From positions 1 through 52,799 of the forward strand of contig DVOW01000063.1 in assembly GCA_018713335.1 (NCBI GenBank): a stretch of DNA of 52,799 nt. The letters are read 5' to 3'. The notes beneath the pieces were generated by a model. It saw only the letters and a program-made list of their open reading frames with translations, was not told the origin of the DNA and did no database searches. Of this stretch, positions 46,467-52,799 are shown in pieces; within the stretch, counting starts at the first letter, position 1; every line of letters begins with the position of its first letter. Source of the DNA: Candidatus Merdivicinus intestinigallinarum. Lineage in GTDB: Bacteria; Bacillota; Clostridia; Oscillospirales; Ruminococcaceae. Both the position numbers and the translations under genes were made by a program.

Positions 46467-48536
46467 TTACTTTTTCAAAATCCGGACGCCGTAAGGCGGC
46501 AGATCCAGCAGGTCGCGCACGGTGCCACCGCTGTCCATGTCGGTAAATTCCGTTCCGGCGGGCAGTGAGACGCGCTGGTCCATTTCCGTGAAATTCATGA
46601 AGAAATAATACTGCTGGCCGCCGCCTTCCCGCAGGGTGACGCTGACCCCTTCCGGCAGCTCCACCGGCAGGCAGGGGGAAACCCCGGCTTCCGGGATCAG
46701 TTTGCTGTAAAGCTCCTCCAAAAAGTCCGGCCCCACCGCGGAGGCGATGTAATAGACCCGGCCCTTGCCAACGGGATGACAGGTCAGGACCGGCATCCCG
46801 GCATAGAAATCCCCTTCATAGGCGGCCAAAACCTCCGTGCCTTCCGCCGGGTGGACGATTTCCCGCATCCGTCCCAAAGGATACCGCCCGGCAAAGCCCA
46901 GGTGGTTTTCCTTGGAAACGGCGAAGTTCTCGTCAGAAGGATAGACCGTGTCGATATCCTCGCACCAGATCCCGGCGGTGTCCATCATGCCGTCCCCAGG
47001 GAACCCGCCTAAAAAGCACAGGTCGTTTTCGTTGACATAACCGGTCAAGTGGGTCAAAATCAGCGTCCCGCCCTGTTCCGCGAAATCCCGGAGCTTTTGG
47101 GCAACGCCCGGCCGCAGCATATAGAGCATAGGGGCGGCCAGGAGCCGGTAGCCGGAAAGATCGCTGTCCTCGCTGACGATATCCGTGGAAACGCCCCGTT
47201 TCCACAAGGGGCGGTAATGTTCCACACAGGTTTCCACATACCGGCGGGATTCTTTATTGACCGTACCCTGGAAATCCTCAATGGCCCAGCGGTTTTCCCA
47301 GTCGTAAAGCACCGCCGCCTGGGATTTGGTGGAGGTTCCCGCAACGCCCGGCAGTTTTTTTAACAGGTCGCCCACGGATTTTACGCCTAAAAATTCCATA
47401 GTGTCGCTGCGGCCGCAGTGGTCCACCACCGCCCCGTGGAATTTTTCCGAAGCGCCCCGGCCTTTCCGCCACTGGAAATACTGGACGGAATCGGAACCAT
47501 GGGCCACGGCCTGCATGGAGGAAAGGAGATGCATCCCCGGCCGTTTCAGCTTGCAGCAGGGGTGCCAGTTGGTTTTGGAGGGGACGCTTTCCATGAGCAT
47601 AAAGGGTTTCCCCTTCAAGAAACAGCGGTTCATGTCATGGATAAAGGCGGTGTGGGAGGCTGTTTCCCAAAGCTTTTCCGAGTCGTTGCCCCACAGGGGG
47701 TAGTTGTCCCAGGAAACCACGTCCAAAATCTGGGAGAGCTTCCAGTAATCCAGCCCGTCGTAGAACCCCATCAGGTTGGTGGTGACGGGGATATTGGGGG
47801 TAATTTCCCGCAGGGGTTCCATTTCGTTTCGGATAAAGTCCATGGTCTGCTCCGTAACAAACCGTTTCCAGTCCAGGTTCATGCCGTGGATCAGCTTGTC
47901 GCCCAGAGGGGAAGGGGACTCGATCTGGTCGAAGGAGGTGTAGCGGTGGCTCCAAAAATAGGTCCACCACTCGTGGTTCAGCTTTTCAATGTCATTGTCA
48001 TATTTCTTCCGCAGCCAGTTCCGGAAGGCTTCCTGGCAGAGAGGGCAGTGGCATTCGCCGCCGTATTCATTGGAAAGGTGCCACATCATCAAAGCGGGAT
48101 GTTTGCCGTACCGTTCCGCCAGCATCCGGTTCATTTCCCGCACCTTCTGCCGGTAATAGGGGGAGGTGAAGCAGTGGTTGTGGCGCAGGCCGTGGAGGTT
48201 TTTGGTGCGGTCGGCGTTGACCCGCAGCACCTCCGGATATTTTGCGTCCATCCAGGCAGGCCGCGCGCCGGAGGGGGTGGCCAAAATAATGCGGACGCCG
48301 GCCTTCCAAAGCCGGTCGAAGGTTTCGTCCAGCCATTCAAAATCGTACTTGCCTTCCTCCGGCTCTAAAGCCGCCCAGGCAAAGATAGCCACCGACGCGC
48401 TGTTGACGCCGGCCAGTTTCATGAGCCGGACGTCTTCCTGTAAAACGTCCGGATAGCCCAGCCATTGGTCGGGATTGTAGTCCCCGCCATGGATCAGGCC
48501 GGGGGCGGCAGGGACAAGGGGAGGGAACTTTTCCAT
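46467..48536 (-). CDS. GH42 family beta-galactosidase
   Basis: The 689-residue enzyme has a TIM barrel with GGDYNPDQW (about 17-25), the acid/base in WHLSNEYGGEC (Glu about 153) next to the zinc Cys cluster CHCPLC, and the nucleophile in FMLMESVPSKTNW (about 316). A trimerisation domain and a C-terminal beta domain follow. It is intracellular and acts on short beta-galactosides. I start at ATG 48536 after AAAGGATGG; 18 extra upstream codons are open. First gene of its operon, with its own promoter. Confidence 0.95.
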   Translation of the reverse strand: MEKFPPLVPAAPGLIHGGDYNPDQWLGYPDVLQEDVRLMKLAGVNSASVAIFAWAALEPEEGKYDFEWLDETFDRLWKAGVRIILATPSGARPAWMDAKYPEVLRVNADRTKNLHGLRHNHCFTSPYYRQKVREMNRMLAERYGKHPALMMWHLSNEYGGECHCPLCQEAFRNWLRKKYDNDIEKLNHEWWTYFWSHRYTSFDQIESPSPLGDKLIHGMNLDWKRFVTEQTMDFIRNEMEPLREITPNIPVTTNLMGFYDGLDYWKLSQILDVVSWDNYPLWGNDSEKLWETASHTAFIHDMNRCFLKGKPFMLMESVPSKTNWHPCCKLKRPGMHLLSSMQAVAHGSDSVQYFQWRKGRGASEKFHGAVVDHCGRSDTMEFLGVKSVGDLLKKLPGVAGTSTKSQAAVLYDWENRWAIEDFQGTVNKESRRYVETCVEHYRPLWKRGVSTDIVSEDSDLSGYRLLAAPMLYMLRPGVAQKLRDFAEQGGTLILTHLTGYVNENDLCFLGGFPGDGMMDTAGIWCEDIDTVYPSDENFAVSKENHLGFAGRYPLGRMREIVHPAEGTEVLAAYEGDFYAGMPVLTCHPVGKGRVYYIASAVGPDFLEELYSKLIPEAGVSPCLPVELPEGVSVTLREGGGQQYYFFMNFTEMDQRVSLPAGTEFTDMDSGGTVRDLLDLPPYGVRILKK

Positions 48537-48619
48537 GAAATTGAACCATCCTTTCGGTAAAAGTACATATAAACCAGGCGGACCGTCCATCCGTCCTGTT
48601 GTTTTTTATTCGCATTTCT

Positions 48620-48648
48620 ATTGTAAAGGTTTTTTGAATAAAAAGCAA
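48620..48648 (-). promoter_or_regulatory. Promoter of the GH42 operon
   Basis: Minus strand: TTGCTT (48643-48648), 17-bp spacer, TACAAT (48620-48625). Confidence 0.65.
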
Positions 48649-48724
48649 TAGTTTGGAAATTTTTTGTCAAATCCTATGGCTTTTTTAAAACCAACCGGAA
48701 AGTCCTGTGTTTTTTCAGAAAAAT

Positions 48725-48934
48725 ATAGGGGCAGATGCCAGCCTCTGCCCGCAGAACATCAGGCATTGGGGACGATGTGGGCATCGTCCCCTACATTTTT
48801 ATTGAAACGTCCCGGATAAATTTGTAGGGGCGGGGTTTCCTCGCCCGCTGGTAAATCGTGACGTTTCTCCAAAACCGCGGGCCGGGCGACCCGGCCCCTA
48901 CAATTTTTCCGGAAGATATGCAAAACCTATTGAC
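48725..48934. repeat. Repeat array, inverted copy of 43068-43235
   Basis: A TAGGGGCAGATGCCAGCCTC unit at 48725, then three units (48768-48794, 48821-48848, 48877-48903) and the promoter-proximal segment to 48934. 48768-48934 is the reverse complement of 43068-43235 with few mismatches. Confidence 0.88.
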
Positions 48935-48971
48935 AAATGTATCCACAAATGATAGGATATAAGTGGATACA
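48930..48971 (+). promoter_or_regulatory. Cassette E: RHH promoter and operator
   Basis: TTGACA (48930-48935), 17 bp, TAGGAT (48953-48958). A perfect 9-bp inverted repeat, TGTATCCAC (48938-48946)/GTGGATACA (48963-48971), brackets the -10. Confidence 0.82.
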
Positions 48972-48987
48972 GAAAGGAGGGAATGGA

Positions 48988-49158
48988 GTGTCTCCAAAAG
49001 GCAGGCCGACCAATGACCCGAAAACCCTGAACACCCGAATCCGTCTTTCGGAGGAAGATGTCAAACGTTTGCAGTTCTGTGTAGAAAAGACCGGGATGAC
49101 CAAAGCCGAAGTAATTCGTTCCGGGATTCGGGAAATGTACGACCGGTTAAAAAAATAG
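48988..49158 (+). CDS. Cassette E: ribbon-helix-helix repressor
   Basis: The 56-residue RHH protein of a fourth subtype has SPKGRPTNDPKTLNTRIRLS, then EEDVKRLQFCVEKTGMTKAEVIRSGIREMY. GTG start at 48988 with AGGAGGG upstream; the frame further upstream is its promoter. Its TAG stop (49156-49158) is the first base of the small-RNA terminator stem on the other strand. Confidence 0.84.
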   Translation: MSPKGRPTNDPKTLNTRIRLSEEDVKRLQFCVEKTGMTKAEVIRSGIREMYDRLKK

Positions 49159-49220
49159 ATGTAAGCCGCCCTTTTGCAAAACCGCAGCTTACATCTGTAT
49201 GCGACGAGAAACCCCGTCTG
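49149..49220 (-). ncRNA. Cassette E: antisense small RNA
   Basis: On the minus strand: TTGACA (49250-49255), the same 17-bp spacer as cassette A, TATACT (49227-49232). The 5' hairpin is GACGGG-GTTT-CTCGTC. The terminator is AGATGTAAGC (49187-49196 as complement)/GCTTACATCT (49157-49166), then seven U (49149-49155). It closely resembles the cassette B RNA in its 5' half. Confidence 0.75.
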
Positions 49221-49275
49221 AAATTCAGTATACATCAGATGGGCCTTCTTGTCAACCAAAAAGGAGGAACCAACG

Positions 49276-49503
49276 ATGGATACAATCGAAAATTTATGGT
49301 CTAATGTGCTGAAAATGGAACAGGAAATGCCCGAGGCCCAGATTGCCCTTAGTCGGGTCCTGGATGATGTCAAAGGGCTCCTGCGCCCCAGCGACTGGCG
49401 GGAAATCGAATCCCTGTGGAACCAAGCCAACTGTGTTTCCGAATACCAGGGCTTTCTCATGGGCTTCCGCACAGCGTTGGGATTGATTTATCAAACCATG
49501 TGA
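49276..49503 (+). CDS. Cassette E: 75-aa protein of unknown function
   Basis: The 75 residues are nearly identical to the cassette A and B copies (MDTIENLWSNVLKMEQEMPE..., ending LGLIYQTM). ATG 49276 after AAGGAGG (49261-49267). The nine codons upstream that keep the frame open are the RNA promoter region. It is followed by a TTGTAGGGG unit at 49518. Confidence 0.78.
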   Translation: MDTIENLWSNVLKMEQEMPEAQIALSRVLDDVKGLLRPSDWREIESLWNQANCVSEYQGFLMGFRTALGLIYQTM

Positions 49504-49517
49504 TTGCTGAAATGAAA

Positions 49518-49730
49518 TTGTAGGGGCGAGCATTGCTCGCCCGTTTGTTTTTTCCAAAATGTCATAATATGCCCAGGCGCCCTTTCGGGAAACCTGTGCC
49601 GAAAACGGCGGTTCATCCCGCCGTTCAGAAACTTAACGCGGGGCACAACGGCCGCGGCGCGTCGTCAAGATTTCTTGACGACAGCCTCCGGCGGCTCGCC
49701 GGTTGCAGGGGTCGGGTCCCCCGGCCCGCG
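49518..49730. repeat. TTGTAGGGG unit plus composite repeat copy 3
   Basis: 49518-49543 has core CGAGCATTGCTCGCCCG. The composite array 49595-49730 has an AACGGCGGTTCATCCCGCCG unit, GTCGTCAAG/CTTGACGAC (49661-49682, perfect 9-bp arms), CTCCGGCGGCTCGCCGG, and a TTGCAGGGG unit (49703-49730). No gene in 49504-49776. Confidence 0.8.
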
Positions 49731-49776
49731 TGAAAGGCTGAAACGCTCCGGAAAAACGGCGAATGATCGGCGGCAT

Positions 49777-51771
49777 TCAACCGAATACCACCGCGGAACG
49801 GGGCGGCAGGGTAATGTCGATATACCGTCCCAAAACGCCGTTCTGCACCGTCCGGGATTCCGGGCCGTCCGGCAGATGCCCGCCGAACCGCTGCCATTCG
49901 CTGTTCAACAGGATGGGGCAGGTCTGCTCGCACCGGGTGGCCAGGGAAAGGCGCTGGGTCGCTGTTGGATGAAAATTGAAGGCGAAAGTATAACCGCCTT
50001 TATCGAATACCATCACTTTGTTCCCGTGATTGATAAACTGAAGGAACGGCGTGTCGTTTTTCTTGATGTTCACCTGCTTTAACAAAGCCACCATGGCCTC
50101 ATCGAACCACAAAAGGTTCCGGTACCGCAGAAAACCGTTGTCCGCCAGGCTCCACTGGCGGCGGGCATATTTGTAGCTCCAGCCGTTTCCTTCCCGTGGG
50201 AAATCGATCCATTCCGGGTGGCCGAACTCGTTGCCCATGAAGTTTAAGTAGCCTTCTCCAGCCAGGGCTGCCGTCACCAGCCGGATGATCTTGTGGTACG
50301 CGATGGCCCGGTCAATGATGGGACTCTTGGATTCGTTGTCCATGTGCCAGTACATTTCCTGGTCGGCCAGCCGGAACATGATGGTTTTGTCGCCAACCAA
50401 GGCCTGGTCGTGGGATTCGCAGTAGCCGATGTTTTTCTCGCCGGGCCGCCGGATAGTCAGCTCGCTCCACATTTTGCCCAAGTCCCAGTCCTCGTCCCGC
50501 TTTTCCGTCAGGGTTTTCACCCAGTAATCCGGGACGCCCATGGACAGCCGGTAGTCGAAGCCGATGCCTCCCTCGGAAACCGGGCGGCACATGCCGGGCA
50601 TGGCGGACATATCCTCCGCAATGGTCACGGCATTAGGATTTACTTGCCGGATTAAGGTGTTGGCCAGCTGCAAATAGGTGACAGCCTGGGTATCGGTGGC
50701 CATGGAGAAATATTTCTCATTGCTGTCAAAAGCCACTCCCAATCCGTGGTGATGGTACAGCATGGAGGTGACGCCGTCAAAGCGGAACCCGTCGAAATGA
50801 TATTCATCCAGCCAGTATTTCAGGTTGGATAGCAGAAAATGGAGCACCTCATTTTTTCCGTAGTCAAAAAGCTTGGTGCCCCAGGCCGGGTGGTTGCCCT
50901 CGCCGCCTGCGTGGAAAAACTGGTAATCCGTACCGTCAAACTCGTTGATGCCCTCGTTGGTATTGGGGCTGGCGTGAGAATGAACTAAGTCCAGCAAAAC
51001 GGCGATACCCATGCCGTGGGCCGTGTCAATCAGCTCTTTTAGCTCCTCCGGCGTGCCATACCGGGAGGAGGCCGCAAAAAAGTTGGTTACCTGATAACCA
51101 AAGGAAGCGTAGTAGGGGTGCTCCATAATGGCCATGAGCTGGATGGCGTTGTAGCCCTCCTTTTGAATCCGGGGCAGGACGTTCTGGGTAAATTCCCGGT
51201 AGGTCCCCACCTTTTCCTCCTCTGTGGCCATGCCCACATGGGCCTCATAAATGAACAGGGGCCGGTCTTTTGGCAGGGAAAAATGGCTCTGCCAGACATA
51301 GGGTTCCGGCGGGTTCCAGACCTGTCCGGTGCAGGAGCCGTCCGGGGCCTGGTAGACCCGGTGGATGTATAAGGGGATCCGGTCAAAGGTCTTTCCATTG
51401 GCCGTTACCCGCACTTTCACCAAAGAACCGTGGGGAATTGTCTTTTTTCCCCGGATAAACACCTGCCAGTTCCCGTCTTTTAATTTTTTCATGGGGTTCT
51501 TTTCCGGGTCCCAGCCGTTAAAGTCCCCCACAAGGGACATTTTTTCGGCGTTCGGCGCCCATTCCCGGTAATACCAGCCGGTCTTTCCCAATTGAAACCC
51601 GTAGTACAGGCTGCCGTTGGCAAAGTCCGACAAGGGCGCGCCGCCGGTGAGCCGGGCCAAAGTTTCCTCGTAAAGCCGCATCCGCAGCTTCAGGTCCTCC
51701 TCAAAGGGTACGAGCCCCGGGTCTGTTTCCAGAATTTTCAATGAGGGAGTGCGTTTTTTCACGTCCGACAT
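49777..51771 (-). CDS. 1,4-alpha-glucan branching enzyme, eukaryotic-like (GH13_8)
   Basis: The 664-residue protein has an N-terminal CBM48-type domain (FQLGKTGWYYREWAPNAEKM, about 56-75). The GH13 barrel has DLVHSHAS (region I), GFRFDGVTSM with the nucleophile Asp, TIAEDMSAMPG with the acid Glu, and YCESHDQALVGDKT with the third acid. The SHAS, FDGVTSMLYHHHG and ESHDQALVGDKT wording matches the eukaryotic GBE1 branch rather than bacterial GlgB. It makes alpha-1,6 branches in glycogen. ATG 51771 follows AAAGGAG. No other glg genes are adjacent. Confidence 0.92.
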   Translation of the reverse strand: MSDVKKRTPSLKILETDPGLVPFEEDLKLRMRLYEETLARLTGGAPLSDFANGSLYYGFQLGKTGWYYREWAPNAEKMSLVGDFNGWDPEKNPMKKLKDGNWQVFIRGKKTIPHGSLVKVRVTANGKTFDRIPLYIHRVYQAPDGSCTGQVWNPPEPYVWQSHFSLPKDRPLFIYEAHVGMATEEEKVGTYREFTQNVLPRIQKEGYNAIQLMAIMEHPYYASFGYQVTNFFAASSRYGTPEELKELIDTAHGMGIAVLLDLVHSHASPNTNEGINEFDGTDYQFFHAGGEGNHPAWGTKLFDYGKNEVLHFLLSNLKYWLDEYHFDGFRFDGVTSMLYHHHGLGVAFDSNEKYFSMATDTQAVTYLQLANTLIRQVNPNAVTIAEDMSAMPGMCRPVSEGGIGFDYRLSMGVPDYWVKTLTEKRDEDWDLGKMWSELTIRRPGEKNIGYCESHDQALVGDKTIMFRLADQEMYWHMDNESKSPIIDRAIAYHKIIRLVTAALAGEGYLNFMGNEFGHPEWIDFPREGNGWSYKYARRQWSLADNGFLRYRNLLWFDEAMVALLKQVNIKKNDTPFLQFINHGNKVMVFDKGGYTFAFNFHPTATQRLSLATRCEQTCPILLNSEWQRFGGHLPDGPESRTVQNGVLGRYIDITLPPRSAVVFG

Positions 51772-51807
51772 GGTGATTCTCCTTTCTAAGGGTATCGTTC
51801 TGATTCC

Positions 51808-51836
51808 ATTGTACAATTTTACGATATATTTGTCAA
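51808..51836 (-). promoter_or_regulatory. Promoter of the branching enzyme
   Basis: Minus strand: TTGACA (51831-51836), 17-bp spacer, TACAAT (51808-51813). Confidence 0.8.
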
Positions 51837-51929
51837 TAGCTTGAAACAAACTGGAAAAAGTCAATAAATAAGGAAATCGGGGAACTTTGTGTGTTTTCTG
51901 TCGAAAAGGTTTCCCGAAAACCGGATTTG

Positions 51930-51938
51930 TGGTATACT
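51930..51938 (+). promoter_or_regulatory. Extended -10 promoter
   Basis: TG at 51930-51931, one base, TATACT (51933-51938), 48 bp before the 89-aa gene. Confidence 0.6.
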
Positions 51939-51985
51939 GTAAGAGAAGAAACCAGGCTTTCAGCCGCTTTAGGGAGGATATCTAT

Positions 51986-52255
51986 ATGGAAGAAAAATTA
52001 TCAGCGCTTTTGACCGCGGCCAGGAAGGATGACGCCCTGCGGGCGCGGCTCCTGGCGACCCGGGAAGCCAAGGACCCCCTGCTGGCTTTCTGCCAGGAAG
52101 CCGAGAAGGCCGGATCCCCTATCACCATCGGGGAGCTGGTGGCCATCGGGGAAGAATATGCCTCTAATCTCCACAAAAGCGTCAACGGCGGCGCGGAATA
52201 CCCAATGGAGGGCTGGGACGACGCCTACGAAATGTTTTTGGCCGCGCTTTTTTAG
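51986..52255 (+). CDS. Small acidic helical protein, Nif11-like in outline (function unknown)
   Basis: The 89-residue protein starts at ATG 51986 after GGGAGG. A helical N-terminus (MEEKLSALLTAARKDDALRA) is followed by LLAFCQEAEKAGSPITIGEL (about 36-55) and a Gly/acidic end. The pattern recalls Nif11-type small proteins and leader domains, but there is no cleavage motif or modification gene nearby, so I make no functional claim. Confidence 0.6.
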   Translation: MEEKLSALLTAARKDDALRARLLATREAKDPLLAFCQEAEKAGSPITIGELVAIGEEYASNLHKSVNGGAEYPMEGWDDAYEMFLAALF

Positions 52256-52307
52256 GCCGGGATTTTGACAGTTGGGGGCCTTTTTGCGACACTTGGAGGG
52301 ATATGCC

Positions 52308-52336
52308 TTGCAAAGGCCGGGGAAAAGTGGTACTTT
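52308..52336 (+). promoter_or_regulatory. Weak promoter candidate
   Basis: TTGCAA (52308-52313), 17 bp, TACTTT (52331-52336) with TGG before it, about 50 bp upstream of the last gene. Confidence 0.4.
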
Positions 52337-52383
52337 GTAAATAGAACAAGGTATTCCAGCAAATATATGAAGGAGGGTCTCTG

Positions 52384-52674
52384 ATGAAAAAAGTCTGTGT
52401 TTACCGCGGCGTCCCATCGGCAATCCAGCCTTTGCTGGAGCTGCTTGAGGAAAAGGGAATCCCATACCGGATCAAAAAGCCCTTGATCCCCCAGGCCATG
52501 CATGATTACGGGACCGTGTATTCCCGCACCCCGCTGCAAAACAGCGTGTTAAAGGACCACTTCAACCCGGAGGATAACATTGAACTGCTGGTCCGGGAAG
52601 AGGATGAGAAAACGGTCCGCCGTCTTTTGGAGGAGCAGGGAAACGAGGATCACATTTTTCAAGGTAGTAGGTAG
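52384..52674 (+). CDS. Small conserved-looking protein (DUF2007-like), function unknown
   Basis: The 96-residue protein starts at ATG 52384 after AAGGAGGG. VCVYRGVPSAIQPLLELLEEKGIPYRIKK (positions 4-32) has the shape of DUF2007 signal-transducing domains (strand, helix, GI turn). The C-terminus is charged (LVREEDEKTVRRLLEEQ) and also fits that fold. No partner gene is visible. Confidence 0.6.
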   Translation: MKKVCVYRGVPSAIQPLLELLEEKGIPYRIKKPLIPQAMHDYGTVYSRTPLQNSVLKDHFNPEDNIELLVREEDEKTVRRLLEEQGNEDHIFQGSR

Positions 52675-52799
52675 TGTCAAATGAGTTATGAAAAAACATA
52701 GCCAAAGAAATAGGCTCAGATTGAACCTTGAAAATTGCAGATATGATGTTTGATGGCAGCTTACGCCACCCTTGACAGCACACAAAAGCAATGCTCTGA
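52675..52799. other. AT-richer tail of the window, possible mobile-element end
   Basis: The last 125 bp are visibly less GC-rich than the rest, begin with GTAGTGTCAAATGAG right after the last gene, and hold no convincing gene. A short minus-strand frame reads into a hydrophobic Phe/Leu-rich peptide without RBS or motif. It could be the edge of an insertion sequence that continues beyond the window. Confidence 0.3.

Noticed and set aside
52549-52791. Minus-strand frame at the window end as a gene
   Set aside because: It overlaps a plausible plus-strand gene, lacks an RBS and shows no motif; at most it marks the edge of a mobile element.

Overview
The window looks like chromosomal DNA from a GC-rich, strictly anaerobic Clostridia of the gut type (Oscillospiraceae/Ruminococcaceae-like). 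The supporting signs are AGGAGG ribosome-binding sites with frequent TTG and GTG starts, TTGACA-17-TATAAT promoters, an oxygen-sensitive NrdD/NrdG ribonucleotide reductase, a nine-gene V/A-type ATPase operon, a textbook cre (CcpA) box and gut-type glycosidases (GH78, GH42). Placement below class level is inference. I see no rRNA, tRNA or CRISPR array.

Layout. 1-6.5 kb: a ZIP metal transporter, an orphan CofE-like ligase, an operon of HD phosphohydrolase, M42 peptidase, PHP phosphatase and DUF1638, and a zinc alcohol dehydrogenase. 6.8-12.2 kb: three small regulatory units, each with its own operator: GntR/YtrA plus ABC exporter, BlaI plus M56 peptidase, and SdpR plus SdpI. 12.4-16.8 kb: a GH78 alpha-L-rhamnosidase split by one in-frame TGA, then an Lrp regulator and a cysteine-synthase-like PLP enzyme. 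17-19.5 kb: a SmtB/CadC-type repressor and a His-rich P1B ATPase. 19.7-29 kb: the V-ATPase operon (G/H, C, I, K, F, E, A, B, D) plus one unknown gene. 29-34 kb: an RNHCP protein behind a probable leader-peptide attenuator, AraC, dCMP deaminase, AAA ATPase, cytidylate-kinase-like and PAP2 genes, and a lipoprotein. 35-41 kb: nrdD-nrdG, a thioesterase, a methionine-synthase activation domain protein, a Gfo/Idh/MocA dehydrogenase under a cre site, and a membrane protein. 43-48.5 kb: a GH42 beta-galactosidase, serine hydrolase, MATE and Smr operon. 49.8-52.7 kb: a eukaryotic-type glycogen branching enzyme and two small unknown genes.

The most interesting structure is a dispersed cassette present five times (four complete, one lacking the last gene) at 34.2-34.8, 41.3-41.9, 41.9-42.3, 42.5-43.1 and 48.9-49.5 kb. 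Each cassette has a 56-60 aa ribbon-helix-helix (RHH) repressor gene, then a 75-aa protein gene of unknown function. In the gap between them, on the opposite strand, lies a short RNA gene with a near-invariant promoter (TTGACA, 17-bp spacer, TATACT or TAAAAT), a 5' hairpin and an intrinsic terminator ending exactly on the RHH stop codon. This is the layout of the copG / antisense RNA / repB control region of pMV158-family plasmids, with a 75-aa protein where Rep would be. The 75-aa protein and the RNA promoter are nearly constant between cassettes. The RHH protein, its operator and the RNA body vary, which suggests self-specific control circuits.

A second pervasive feature is a family of short palindromic repeats with a constant TTGTAGGGG arm and many different palindromic cores, lying between genes and flanking every cassette. 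A roughly 110-bp composite repeat recurs at three sites. Cassettes at 43.0 and 48.9 kb are inverted with respect to one another and share about 168 bp of repeat array, enclosing the GH42 operon.
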